Origin: Pseudomonas fluorescens
Lineage (GTDB): Bacteria > Pseudomonadota > Gammaproteobacteria > Pseudomonadales > Pseudomonadaceae
Length of the DNA: 64,000 bases
NCBI RefSeq assembly: GCF_000968015.1
Contig: NZ_LACH01000061.1
Coordinates: forward strand, 28,421 to 92,420
Direction: 5' to 3'
Shown here in pieces: positions 1 to 8,257 of the stretch. Numbering within the stretch: position 1 is the stretch's first letter; each line of letters opens with the position of its first letter. The translations under genes and the position numbers were made by a program. Below the pieces are notes generated by a model. That model was not told the DNA's origin and made no database searches. It saw only the letters and a program-made list of their open reading frames with translations.

Positions 1-38
1 ATAAATCCCCTCGCCACAGTGGTTCACTGGGCACACGT

Positions 39-926
39 ATGAGTACACCCATGATTTCAGGACCGTGGCACATGCATGAGCATCCGCTACAACGCTTCTT
101 CAAATCCTTGCGCGAACATCCGGTGTTTGCGTGGGAGCGCTATCAGAAGCGCGACGTGCTGGTGATCGACCATCCGCTGTGTCAGGCGGTGTTCAGTCGG
201 CAGGGTGCGCAGTTGCTGCACTTCCAGCCAAAGGGCCAGAAACCCTGGCTCTGGTGCGCGGCGAAGTGGCCGCAGGTGGGCGCGATTCGTGGTGGCGTTC
301 CGGTGTGCTGGCCGTGGTATGGCCGTCATCCGAGCGAAAACGCCTGGCCGTCCCACGGTTGGGCACGGCTGATCGACTGGAAGCTGCTGGACAGCAGCAG
401 TGACGACGATGGCGTGCGTCTGCATTGGCAACTTCAGTTGTGCGACTGGCAAGTGGACCTGCACGCGCACTTGGGTGAACGCATGGATTTACGCCTGAGC
501 ACCGAGCATCAGGACAGCCTGCCGTGCCAATTGAGTCAGGCGTTGCATGCGTATTGGCGTATTGGCGATGTCGGTGAGGTAGCGCTGTCTGGGCTCGACG
601 GGGCGCAGGGTTACGACCAGTTGAACCGGCAGATTTGTCATCAGGAAGGCGAGTTGCGGGTCGAGGGTGGCTGTCAGCGAGTGTTCCAGCATGACGGCGA
701 ATTGCAGATCAAGGACCATGCCTGGCAACGCGAATTGTGCATCGATACCGGCGACCATGCGGACACGGTGGTCTGGCATCCGGGCTCGCGACCGTTGCTG
801 GGGGTGAGCTGGAATGAGATTTCGGAGTTTGTCTGTGTGGAAGCCGCGAGTGGCGGGACCGATAGCCTGAGCCTGGCACCGGGGGAGAGGGCGCATTTGA
901 GTTTGCAGGCGCGGGTTGGGGTTTAG
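39..926 (+). CDS. D-hexose-6-phosphate mutarotase (aldose 1-epimerase family, YeaD-like)
   Basis: Likely interconverts the alpha and beta anomers of glucose-6-phosphate in the cytoplasm, supplying the beta anomer to Zwf. The 295-residue protein has the galactose-mutarotase-type beta-sandwich signatures: RGGVPVCWPWYG near residue 85, HGWAR shortly after, a QALHAYW segment carrying the expected catalytic His, and a C-terminal VEAAS segment with the expected catalytic Glu. It lies next to hexR and zwf, the usual Pseudomonas context. The start is uncertain: ATG codons lie at 39, 51 and 72 and none has a strong Shine-Dalgarno. Confidence 0.85.
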   Translation: MSTPMISGPWHMHEHPLQRFFKSLREHPVFAWERYQKRDVLVIDHPLCQAVFSRQGAQLLHFQPKGQKPWLWCAAKWPQVGAIRGGVPVCWPWYGRHPSENAWPSHGWARLIDWKLLDSSSDDDGVRLHWQLQLCDWQVDLHAHLGERMDLRLSTEHQDSLPCQLSQALHAYWRIGDVGEVALSGLDGAQGYDQLNRQICHQEGELRVEGGCQRVFQHDGELQIKDHAWQRELCIDTGDHADTVVWHPGSRPLLGVSWNEISEFVCVEAASGGTDSLSLAPGERAHLSLQARVGV

Positions 927-953
927 TCCAGGGCTTGCGTTGTAGCGGCTGAC

Positions 954-1034
954 GCTATCGCGAGCAAGCTCGCTCCCACAGGGGAATGCATTCCAAATGT
1001 GGGAGCGAGCTTGCTCCGGGCGGCGTTCCGACGA
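954..1034. repeat. REP-type inverted repeat, family A
   Basis: Two facing copies of the core GAGCAAGCTCGCTCCCACA are separated by about 16 bases. It lies between the convergent mutarotase and hexR genes. It could act as a bidirectional transcription end or mRNA-stabilising hairpin. Confidence 0.85.
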
Positions 1035-1065
1035 TGAGGCCGGATCCGGCAATGAAGAAGTTGGC

Positions 1066-1935
1066 CTAGTTAAACTCATCCCCAATCGGATACCGACTGG
1101 CATTCAGGCTTTCCTTGATCTTGCGCAAATGCGGATGGAAGTCCACGCCTCGGCGCAAGGTCATGCCGGTGGCGAGTACGTCCAGCACGGTCAGCTGAAT
1201 GATCCGCGACGTCATCGGCATATAGATGTCGGTGTCTTCCGGCAGCGGAATGTTCAGGCTCAACGTGCTGGCCTTGGCCAGTGGCGAACCCTCGGCCGTC
1301 AGGCCCAGTACCGAAGCACCGTTCTCCCGGGCAATGCGCGCCACTTCCACCAGTTCGCGGGTACGCCCGGTGTAGGAAATGATCACGAACAACTCGCCGG
1401 TGTGCGCCACCGACGCAATCATGCGCTGCATCAGCACGTCGGCATGGGCGGTGACCGCCAGGTTGAAGCGGAAGAACTTGTGCTGCGCATCCAGTGCCAC
1501 CGGAGCCGAGGCGCCGAGGCCGAAGAAGTGGATCTGCCGGGCCTGGATCAACAGGTCGACGGCGCGGCTGATCAGGTTCGGGTCAAGCGCCTGTAACGCA
1601 CTGTCCAACGAGGCGATGGCGCTGCCGAAAATCTTTTTGGTATACGCTTCCGGATTGTCGTCGGCCTCGACCGCACGGCTGACATACGCCGCGCCGCTGG
1701 CCAGGCTCTGGGCCAATTGAAGCTTGAGTTCCGGGTAGCCGCTGACGCCGAACGAACGGCAGAAACGGTTGACCGTCGGCTCGCTGACCTTTGAGGCCTG
1801 GGCGAGGGCGGCGATGCTGAACCGGGTGGCCTGCTGTGGGTTGAGCAGGATCACCTCGGCGACTTTGCGTTCTGCCTTGTTCAGGTCTTCAAGGCGATTC
1901 TGGATCTGTTCCAGTAAATTTCGCACGCGGTCCAT
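1066..1935 (-). CDS. hexR: HexR, RpiR-family repressor of glucose catabolism
   Basis: A 289-residue regulator with an N-terminal RpiR helix-turn-helix (about residues 1-77, including SIAALAQASKVSEPTVNRF) and a C-terminal SIS sugar-phosphate isomerase-like domain (about 120-260, including FFGLGASAPVALDAQHKF and ISYTGRTRE). In pseudomonads HexR represses zwf-pgl-eda and edd/gap and is released by 2-keto-3-deoxy-6-phosphogluconate. It is divergent from zwf, and a palindrome at 2088-2104 fits its operator. An AAGGAA Shine-Dalgarno precedes the ATG. The C-terminal sequence is complete. Confidence 0.95.
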   Translation of the reverse strand: MDRVRNLLEQIQNRLEDLNKAERKVAEVILLNPQQATRFSIAALAQASKVSEPTVNRFCRSFGVSGYPELKLQLAQSLASGAAYVSRAVEADDNPEAYTKKIFGSAIASLDSALQALDPNLISRAVDLLIQARQIHFFGLGASAPVALDAQHKFFRFNLAVTAHADVLMQRMIASVAHTGELFVIISYTGRTRELVEVARIARENGASVLGLTAEGSPLAKASTLSLNIPLPEDTDIYMPMTSRIIQLTVLDVLATGMTLRRGVDFHPHLRKIKESLNASRYPIGDEFN

Positions 1936-2087
1936 ATGGTTTCCTTGGTTCGCCTACAAGAGTGCATCTGCAATGCAAACAAGCGTGTTGCTATGCAAAT
2001 TGGGCCTTTGATGCGGCCCCAAACGGTGGCCTATCCTACTGATGGCTCCGACCGTCCACCACTCGGAATCTGTATTTTGCGAAAATG

Positions 2088-2104
2088 TTGTGGTTATTAC
2101 TACA
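2088..2104. promoter_or_regulatory. Candidate HexR operator in the hexR-zwf intergenic region
   Basis: TTGTGGTTATTACTACA has near-palindromic arms (TGTGGT / ACTACA) around a 4-base centre, similar to the TTGT-N7/8-ACAA type of site known for Pseudomonas HexR. It is placed to control both divergent genes. The assignment is by pattern only. Confidence 0.5.
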
Positions 2105-2156
2105 TTTTCCCTTGAGTGATGCCTTGAAAAAAGGTATTTGTAGCTTAACTTGATAA

Positions 2157-2164
2157 AAGAACAA
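2157..2164 (+). promoter_or_regulatory. Possible Hfq-Crc motif at the zwf ribosome-binding site
   Basis: AAGAACAA fits the AAnAAnAA pattern bound by Hfq with Crc, and lies 5 bases before the zwf ATG, where there is no good Shine-Dalgarno. Binding would block translation when a preferred carbon source is present. A short A-rich match can occur by chance. Confidence 0.35.
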
Positions 2165-2169
2165 ACATC

Positions 2170-3639
2170 ATGCCTTCGATTACGGTTGAACCGTGCACCT
2201 TTGCCTTGTTCGGCGCCCTCGGCGATCTGGCCCTGCGCAAGCTGTTTCCTGCCCTTTATCAGCTCGATGGCGCAGGCCTCTTGCACGAGGACACGCGAAT
2301 TATCGCGCTGGCCCGTGAGCCTGGCAGCGAGCAGCAGCATCTGGCGTTCATCGCCTCCGAGCTGCGCCGCTACGTCGTCGCCAAAGAGCTGGACGAAGCC
2401 GTGGTCGAACGCTTTCTGGCCCGCCTGAGTTACCTGCACGTCGACTTCCTCAAGGCTGACGATTACGTCGCCCTGGCCGAAATGGCCGGCAGCGCCCAGC
2501 GAGTGATTGCCTACTTCGCGACACCGGCCGCCGTTTACGGTGCGATCTGCGAGAACCTGTCTAAGGTCGGCCTGACCGAAAATACCCGCGTGGTGCTGGA
2601 AAAACCCATCGGTTCGGACCTGGAATCCTCTCGCAAGGTGAACGACGCCGTGGCGCAGTTCTTCCCGGAGAACCGCACCTACCGCATCGACCACTACCTG
2701 GGCAAAGAAACCGTCCAGAACCTGATCGCCCTGCGTTTCGCCAACAGCCTGTTCGAAACCCAGTGGAACCAGAATTATATCTCCCACGTGGAAATCACCG
2801 TGGCCGAGAAAGTCGGGATCGAAGGTCGCTGGGGTTACTTCGACAAGGCCGGCCAACTGCGGGACATGATCCAGAATCACCTGCTGCAACTGCTCTGCCT
2901 GATCGCCATGGACCCGCCGGCCGACCTGTCCGCCGACAGCATCCGTGACGAGAAAGTCAAAGTGCTCAAGGCGCTGGCACCGATCAGCCCGGAAGGCCTG
3001 ACTACTCAGGTCGTGCGCGGTCAGTACATCGCCGGTTACAGCGAAGGCAAATCGGTTCCCGGTTACCTGGAAGAGCCGAACTCCAACACCCAGAGCGACA
3101 CCGAAACCTTTGTTGCGCTGCGTGCCGATATCCGCAACTGGCGTTGGGCCGGTGTGCCGTTTTACCTGCGTACCGGCAAGCGCATGCCGCAGAAGCTGTC
3201 GCAGATCGTCATCCACTTCAAGGAACCGTCCCACTACATCTTCGCTCCCGAGCAGCGCCTGCAAATCAGCAACAAGCTGATTATCCGCCTGCAACCGGAC
3301 GAAGGTATTTCCTTGCGCGTGATGACCAAAGAACAAGGCCTGGACAAGGGCATGCAGCTGCGCAGCGGTCCGTTGCAGCTGAATTTTTCCGACACTTATC
3401 GCAGCGCACGGATTCCCGATGCCTATGAGCGGTTGTTGCTGGAAGTGATGCGCGGCAATCAGAACCTGTTTGTCCGTAAAGATGAAATCGAAGCCGCGTG
3501 GAAGTGGTGTGACCAGTTGATCGCCGGGTGGAAAAAGTCCGGTGATGCGCCCAAGCCCTACGCGGCCGGGTCCTGGGGGCCAATGAGCTCCATTGCATTG
3601 ATCACGCGGGATGGGAGGTCGTGGTATGGCGATATCTGA
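2170..3639 (+). CDS. zwf: Glucose-6-phosphate 1-dehydrogenase
   Basis: Oxidises glucose-6-phosphate to 6-phosphogluconolactone with NAD(P)+, the first step of the Entner-Doudoroff and pentose-phosphate routes. The 489-residue length is normal. The dinucleotide-binding loop GALGDLA is at residues 15-21, EKPIG at 144-148 and the active-site signature RIDHYLGKE at 172-180. It is the first gene of zwf-pgl-eda. It overlaps pgl by 14 bases, so translation is probably coupled. Control by HexR is likely from the operator upstream. Confidence 0.97.
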   Translation: MPSITVEPCTFALFGALGDLALRKLFPALYQLDGAGLLHEDTRIIALAREPGSEQQHLAFIASELRRYVVAKELDEAVVERFLARLSYLHVDFLKADDYVALAEMAGSAQRVIAYFATPAAVYGAICENLSKVGLTENTRVVLEKPIGSDLESSRKVNDAVAQFFPENRTYRIDHYLGKETVQNLIALRFANSLFETQWNQNYISHVEITVAEKVGIEGRWGYFDKAGQLRDMIQNHLLQLLCLIAMDPPADLSADSIRDEKVKVLKALAPISPEGLTTQVVRGQYIAGYSEGKSVPGYLEEPNSNTQSDTETFVALRADIRNWRWAGVPFYLRTGKRMPQKLSQIVIHFKEPSHYIFAPEQRLQISNKLIIRLQPDEGISLRVMTKEQGLDKGMQLRSGPLQLNFSDTYRSARIPDAYERLLLEVMRGNQNLFVRKDEIEAAWKWCDQLIAGWKKSGDAPKPYAAGSWGPMSSIALITRDGRSWYGDI

Positions 3640-4339
3640 ATTGAAACTGCCTCAGGGCGTCAGCGCTCATGAGTTCAAGAGCCCAGTGCTGCTGGCCGAA
3701 GGCCTGGCGCTGAATGTGGCCAAGCAGCTGAGTGACGCGATCGACGCGCGCGGCACCGCGACGCTGGTGGTGTCCGGTGGACGCAGCCCGGTGGCGTTTT
3801 TCCAGCACCTGGCCAAGCAGACGCTGGACTGGTCCAAGGTTGTCGTCACCCTGGCCGACGAGCGCTGGGTACCGGTTGAACACGCCGACAGCAATGCCGG
3901 TCTGCTCAAGCGTTACCTGTTGCAAGGCCCGGCGGCCAAGGCTCAGTTTCTGAGTCTGTACAGCGCCACGGCCAACCTTGAACTGGCGGCCGAGCAGGCG
4001 GATCGCTTGCTCGTGGAATTGCCGCCGATCGACGTGCTGATACTCGGCATGGGCGACGACGGTCACACCGCTTCGCTGTTCCCCAATAGCCCGAACCTGG
4101 CCGATGCCTTGAAAGCCGACGGCACACGTCGTTGCTACCCGATGCTGGCGCCGACCGTGCCGCATCAGCGCCTGACCATGAGCCGCGCGCTTCTGGCCTC
4201 GGCCAAGACCACCGTTCTATCGATTTCCGGTCAGTCCAAGCTGACCACCCTGAGTGCCGCATTGGCCGGTGACGATGTCGCCGCCATGCCGATTCGCGCG
4301 TTTCTGCAACCTACGTTAGAGATTTACTGGTGCCCATGA
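3626..4339 (+). CDS. pgl: 6-phosphogluconolactonase
   Basis: Hydrolyses 6-phosphogluconolactone to 6-phosphogluconate. The 237-residue protein has the SugarP-isomerase-type signatures VSGGRSP (49-55), LADERWVP (77-84) and GMGDDGHTASLFP (about 139-151). The ATG at 3626 is chosen because a GGGAGG Shine-Dalgarno lies about 8 bases upstream. A further in-frame ATG at 3611 sits upstream of that site. The gene begins inside the zwf 3' end and is followed by eda after 17 bases. Confidence 0.95.
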   Translation: MAISELKLPQGVSAHEFKSPVLLAEGLALNVAKQLSDAIDARGTATLVVSGGRSPVAFFQHLAKQTLDWSKVVVTLADERWVPVEHADSNAGLLKRYLLQGPAAKAQFLSLYSATANLELAAEQADRLLVELPPIDVLILGMGDDGHTASLFPNSPNLADALKADGTRRCYPMLAPTVPHQRLTMSRALLASAKTTVLSISGQSKLTTLSAALAGDDVAAMPIRAFLQPTLEIYWCP

Positions 4340-4356
4340 GCCAAGGAACAGCCGCT

Positions 4357-5022
4357 ATGACAACCCCATCCCCGACCGTTTCCATGGCGGACAAAGTTGC
4401 CCTGATCGACAGCCTCTGCGCCAAGGCGCGGATCCTGCCGGTGATTACCATCGCTCGCGAACAGGACATCCTGCCGCTGGCCGACGCCCTCGCGGCCGGT
4501 GGCCTGACAGCCCTGGAAGTGACGTTGCGTTCACAGTTCGGCCTCAAGGCTATCCGGATTCTGCGCGAGCAGCGTCCGGAGCTGGTGACCGGTGCCGGTA
4601 CTGTGCTGGATCGCAACATGCTGGCGGCTGCCGAAGCGGCCGGTTCGCAGTTCATCGTCACGCCAGGCATCACTCGTGACCTGCTGGAAGCCAGCGTCAA
4701 CAGCCCGATTCCGCTGTTGCCGGGCATTAGCAACGCCTCCGGCATCATGGAAGGCTATGGCCTGGGTTATCGCCGCTTCAAGCTGTTCCCGGCGGAAGTC
4801 AGCGGCGGTGTCGCGGCGATCAAGGCCCTGGGCGGCCCGTTCGGCGAAGTGAAATTCTGCCCGACTGGCGGCGTCAGCCCGGCCAACATCAAGAGCTACA
4901 TGGCGTTGAAAAACGTGATGTGCGTGGGCGGTAGCTGGATGCTTGATCCCGAGTGGATCAAGAACGGCGACTGGGCCCGCATTCAGGAATGCACCGCCGA
5001 GGCACTGGCGCTGCTGGACTGA
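4357..5022 (+). CDS. eda: KDPG / 4-hydroxy-2-oxoglutarate aldolase
   Basis: Cleaves 2-keto-3-deoxy-6-phosphogluconate to pyruvate and glyceraldehyde-3-phosphate, the last Entner-Doudoroff step. The 221-residue class I aldolase keeps the general base Glu54 (LEVTLRS) and the Schiff-base Lys142 (RRFKLFPAE), plus the phosphate-binding CPTGGV segment. The start at 4357 (MTTPSP) aligns with the length of Pseudomonas Eda and has AAGGA upstream. An in-frame ATG at 4330 would add nine unlikely residues. A strong terminator follows. Confidence 0.96.
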   Translation: MTTPSPTVSMADKVALIDSLCAKARILPVITIAREQDILPLADALAAGGLTALEVTLRSQFGLKAIRILREQRPELVTGAGTVLDRNMLAAAEAAGSQFIVTPGITRDLLEASVNSPIPLLPGISNASGIMEGYGLGYRRFKLFPAEVSGGVAAIKALGGPFGEVKFCPTGGVSPANIKSYMALKNVMCVGGSWMLDPEWIKNGDWARIQECTAEALALLD

Positions 5023-5063
5023 TCGGCTTTACCAAACACTTCGTTGTGTGTTCTACGGCTTTA

Positions 5064-5095
5064 CGGTGCGCTTGGTCGGTGCACCGTTTTTTTTT
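5064..5095 (+). terminator. Rho-independent terminator of zwf-pgl-eda
   Basis: CGGTGC and GCACCG form a stem around an 11-base loop, followed by nine T residues. It lies 42 bases after the eda stop. Confidence 0.8.
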
Positions 5096-5193
5096 GCCTG
5101 CAAAAAACCGTGGGAGCGATGCGATACATAGTTACCGCACATCGAGCCTGGCCCCGCCCTAACCTGCGTTCATCTTATGGAAGAGAGAACGTC

Positions 5194-5919
5194 ATGGACG
5201 ACAACACTCCGGTTTCACCCTCACCAGCGGTTTACCTGCTTTCACCCGAACAGATCGCCGGTCCTTATTTCCGAAATCCGAAATTGATCAGAAGAAACAT
5301 CAGCGAAGGCATGGATGGCATCCCCCTAGTGCTGAGGCTGGCAATCGTCGATGCCATGACGGGGCAGCCGGTGACAGACGCTCTGGTGGATATCTGGCAT
5401 TGCAATGCACGCGGGGCGTATTCGGGTTGGAGCAAGGTCAATCCAGACAAGGAAGTCGACGTTGGCGACATAGGCTCGATCCCGCGCACCGACGACGACA
5501 CTTACCTGCGAGGCGGGCAATTCACGGACAAGAACGGCATCGTGCGGTTTACCACGATCTATCCGGGGTTCTACGCCGGCCGTGCCCTGCACATTCACGT
5601 CGTGGTACGCATCATGGAAGGCAACAACTACCTGCAAGAGCGGCATGTTGCCTGGGTCGGTCAGCTCTACTTTCCCGAGGTGGCCTCGCGCTCGGTACTC
5701 AACGCCAGGGAGTACCGCGGTCGAGCCGTTTCGCCGCGGACCAACGATCAAGACTTTTTCTATGAAAACATGGGCGGCGAAGCTTCGACCTTGAACGTTC
5801 ACACCCTGAGTCGAGATTCGAATAAAGACGGCTACTTCGGGCACACGACCATTGGCATCGACACCTTCGCGGTATCGACGCAGATCAAGCCCGAGGACTT
5901 CGACAAATACACCGTGTGA
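5194..5919 (+). CDS. Intradiol ring-cleavage dioxygenase family protein
   Basis: Belongs to the protocatechuate 3,4-/catechol 1,2-dioxygenase fold, non-haem Fe(III) enzymes that open catecholic rings between the hydroxyls. The four usual iron ligands can be placed: Tyr76 (DIWHCNARGAYSG), Tyr127 (YPGFYAGR), and His133 and His135 (ALHIHVV). At 241 residues it resembles the stand-alone beta-type subunit. No second subunit and no other aromatic-pathway gene is adjacent, so the substrate is unknown. The ATG at 5194 follows GGAAGAGAG. There is no signal peptide. Confidence 0.85.
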   Translation: MDDNTPVSPSPAVYLLSPEQIAGPYFRNPKLIRRNISEGMDGIPLVLRLAIVDAMTGQPVTDALVDIWHCNARGAYSGWSKVNPDKEVDVGDIGSIPRTDDDTYLRGGQFTDKNGIVRFTTIYPGFYAGRALHIHVVVRIMEGNNYLQERHVAWVGQLYFPEVASRSVLNAREYRGRAVSPRTNDQDFFYENMGGEASTLNVHTLSRDSNKDGYFGHTTIGIDTFAVSTQIKPEDFDKYTV

Positions 5920-5921
5920 CG

Positions 5922-7103
5922 TCAGCGCAGTTCGGTCAACGCCCGGGCCAGTAGATCCATGTCTGCACCTGTGGTGATAAGCCCCGGGGTTATGCGAATG
6001 CACGGACCACTCGCGGCGCCACTGCGCGCCACGGTAAACAGGTTGTAGTCCTTGAGTAGCCGCTCGACCATCACCTGTTGATCGGCATGCCGGGTAAAGC
6101 GCATCGAAGTGATGCCGCAATACAGTCGAGGGTCGTCCGGGGTCATGACTTCGATCCCCTGCAACTCGCGTACCGCGCTCACCCAGCGGTTGCGCAGGTA
6201 ATTGAGCCGAGCGCCCTTGGCGGCGGAACCGCCCATGGCCCGATGTTCCTCGAACACCAGCGGCAGGGTCAGCAGCGCCGGGATGTTGGGTGTGCTGTAC
6301 GGCGTGCGGGCGCGAATATCGGTAATCGGGAAATGCATCTCGCCCATGTCCGGGTCAATGTCGGCCAGGCGCTCGGGGGCGATATAAATGAAGCCCAGCG
6401 TCAGCGGTGCACCGATCCATTTGTGCAGGGTGTAGCCAGCAAAGGCGATGCCCAGTTTATCGAGATTGAACTCGAGCTGGCCGAACGCATGGGCGCCGTC
6501 GAGGATCACGTCGATGCCATGTTCCCTGGCGGCTGCGGCAATGGCCTGCACCGGCATCACCAACCCGGAGCGATGGGTCACGTGGGTCAGGGCCATCAGT
6601 TTGAGTCGCGGATAACGCACGAAAGCTTCGCGGTAAGTCGCCAGCAAACTGTCGAAACTGGCGGGGTGCGAGTGTTCGATCTCGATCACCTCGACGCCGC
6701 GATGACGTGCCAGCCAGCGCATGGCCCCTTTGACCGTGTCGTATTCCAGATCACCTATCAGCACCTGATCGCCCGGCGACAGGCGATTGTAGTTGCGGAT
6801 CAGCGATTGCAGACCGTCCGAAGCGTTGCGGGTGAGGGCAACGGTGTCGGCGGGTACGCCCACCAGATCGGCGAGCTGTTTGCGAATCTCCAGGCTTTCG
6901 CCCTGTTCGAAGCGTTGTCGCACGTGCACCGAGTTGCTGCAATTGATCAGCTCGATATTGCGCTGATACTCCTCGACCACCGTGCGCGACATGCGCCCGA
7001 AGTACCCGTTTTCGAGGTTGACCGGGCCGGGTTCAACCGCGAATCGGTCGGCAAAGGTTCGCCAGAAAGCTTCATCACGGGCGCGGCGGGTGTTATCGGG
7101 CAT
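5922..7103 (-). CDS. Class V aminotransferase (isopenicillin-N-epimerase / cysteine-desulfurase-like fold)
   Basis: A 393-residue PLP enzyme of fold type I. THVTHRSG (173-180), DGAHAFGQ (202-209, with the PLP-contacting Asp202 and His205) and YTLHKWIGAP (with Lys228 as the expected Schiff-base lysine) are intact. There is no Tat or Sec signal. Family members range from epimerases to desulfurases to egtE-like lyases, so the reaction cannot be stated. It converges with the dioxygenase gene with only two bases between the stops. Confidence 0.85.
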   Translation of the reverse strand: MPDNTRRARDEAFWRTFADRFAVEPGPVNLENGYFGRMSRTVVEEYQRNIELINCSNSVHVRQRFEQGESLEIRKQLADLVGVPADTVALTRNASDGLQSLIRNYNRLSPGDQVLIGDLEYDTVKGAMRWLARHRGVEVIEIEHSHPASFDSLLATYREAFVRYPRLKLMALTHVTHRSGLVMPVQAIAAAAREHGIDVILDGAHAFGQLEFNLDKLGIAFAGYTLHKWIGAPLTLGFIYIAPERLADIDPDMGEMHFPITDIRARTPYSTPNIPALLTLPLVFEEHRAMGGSAAKGARLNYLRNRWVSAVRELQGIEVMTPDDPRLYCGITSMRFTRHADQQVMVERLLKDYNLFTVARSGAASGPCIRITPGLITTGADMDLLARALTELR

Positions 7104-7139
7104 GGGCTACTCAATCAGGGGCCAGGTATGGGTGTCGGG

Positions 7140-7376
7140 TCAATGGCGAGGGGCGGGTTTGCCATGTTTGGCGCGTAGCGGTTCGAGCAGCTCCGAAAGG
7201 CCGTTGTGATCGATTTCCTGCATCAAGGCCAGCAAGCCGCCGAGTTCGCCATGGGGGAAGCCTTCCCGAGCGAACCAGTTCAGGTATTGGCCGGGGAGGT
7301 CGGCAATGATCCGGCCCTTGTATTTGCCGAAGGGCATTTCACGGGTAATCAACAGTTCGAGCTTTTCAGGGTTCAT
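7140..7376 (-). CDS. DUF3820 family protein
   Basis: A 78-residue protein with the PFGKYKGRIIADLPGQYLNWF pattern typical of DUF3820, small proteins of unknown function widespread in proteobacteria. The ATG at 7376 is preferred over the TTG immediately before it. It lies 36 bases upstream of the aminotransferase gene on the same strand and could be co-transcribed with it. Confidence 0.85.
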   Translation of the reverse strand: MNPEKLELLITREMPFGKYKGRIIADLPGQYLNWFAREGFPHGELGGLLALMQEIDHNGLSELLEPLRAKHGKPAPRH

Positions 7377-7523
7377 CAATCAGTCGTCTTGATTCAAACA
7401 GTCTGGAAAATACAGGCATTCTGCATGCAGGCCAAATGACAGATCATGCAAATAAAGCGGATACAGATTTCGCGTTAAATCATAAGTTATTGAAATATAA
7501 GAAGTAAATAGTCAGTTCAAAGC

Positions 7524-7539
7524 TGGCATGCAGGGTGCA
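7524..7539 (+). promoter_or_regulatory. Sigma54-type (-24/-12) promoter candidate
   Basis: TGGCATGCAGGGTGCA has the invariant GG and GC dinucleotides separated by ten bases and differs from the RpoN consensus at two positions. It lies about 40 bases before the start of the four-helix-bundle gene, which suits a transcript start near 7551. Confidence 0.5.
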
Positions 7540-7579
7540 ACATCTATTGCATCTTTCATCAACCCGCGAGGAATTGAAA

Positions 7580-8047
7580 ATGACCGACATCAATAAAGAA
7601 GCCATCTCTGTACTCAACGACCTGATTGAAACCAGCAAAGACGGTCAGGAAGGGTTCAAGACTTGCGCTGAAGACATCAAACACCCTGAACTCAAAACCC
7701 TGTTCGTGCAACGCTCGGCGGACTGCGCCAATGCGGCTTCCGAACTGCAAGCGCAGGTGCGATCGCTAGGCGGTGATCCGGAAACGTCCACCAGTGTCAG
7801 CGGTGACCTGCACCGTCGCTGGGTCGACGTGAAAGCGATGTTCACCGGCAAGGATGAAGAAGCCGTGCTGAACGAAGCGGAGCGGGGTGAAGACCATGCT
7901 CTGAAGGCTTACAAAGAAGCCATCGAAAAAATCAACAAACACAACCTGGTGGGCATTCGTGACCTGGTTGAGCGTCAGTACCACGGCGTGCAACGCAATC
8001 ACGATCAGGTAAAAGCCCTGCGCAACCAGGCTCGCGCACGCTCGTAA
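7580..8047 (+). CDS. PA2169-type four-helix-bundle protein (DUF2383)
   Basis: A 155-residue acidic helical protein of the ferritin-like DUF2383/PA2169 family, beginning MTDINKEAISVLNDLIETS. Residues are charged and amphipathic throughout, with no signal peptide. Family members are stress- or stationary-phase-associated and of unknown biochemical role. The ATG at 7580 follows GAGGAATTGAAA. A sigma54-like promoter lies upstream and a clear terminator downstream, so it is probably monocistronic. Confidence 0.85.
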   Translation: MTDINKEAISVLNDLIETSKDGQEGFKTCAEDIKHPELKTLFVQRSADCANAASELQAQVRSLGGDPETSTSVSGDLHRRWVDVKAMFTGKDEEAVLNEAERGEDHALKAYKEAIEKINKHNLVGIRDLVERQYHGVQRNHDQVKALRNQARARS

Positions 8048-8063
8048 GCGTTCGTTGTCTGTC

Positions 8064-8092
8064 AAAAACGCCAGCCAGTCTGGCGTTTTTTT
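8064..8092 (+). terminator. Rho-independent terminator
   Basis: AACGCCAG and CTGGCGTT form a stem with a 5-base loop, followed by a T run. It starts 17 bases after the stop of the four-helix-bundle gene. Confidence 0.85.
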
Positions 8093-8123
8093 GTGTCCTG
8101 GAATTAGCACTGAAATCGGCACT

Positions 8124-8227
8124 TGTAGGAGCTGCCGAAGGCTGCGATCTTTTGACGGAATAGAGGTCGCCGAACAGCAAGATCAAAAGATCGTCCGAAC
8201 GCGGCCCGAGCCTTCGGCAGCTCCTAC
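8124..8227. repeat. REP-type inverted repeat, family B (diverged)
   Basis: TGTAGGAGCTGCCGAAGGC on the left faces GCCTTCGGCAGCTCCTAC on the right, with GATCTTTT / GATCAAAAGATC inside. The centre is longer and less regular than in other copies. Confidence 0.8.
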
Positions 8228-8257
8228 CGTTAAATCGTCTTTCCAAGAGTCCATTAC

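Noticed and set aside
1954..3336. 460-codon open frame on the minus strand opposite zwf
   Set aside because: It is the antisense of zwf; Gln/Val/Asp-rich composition and no domain. GC-rich codon use keeps such frames open.
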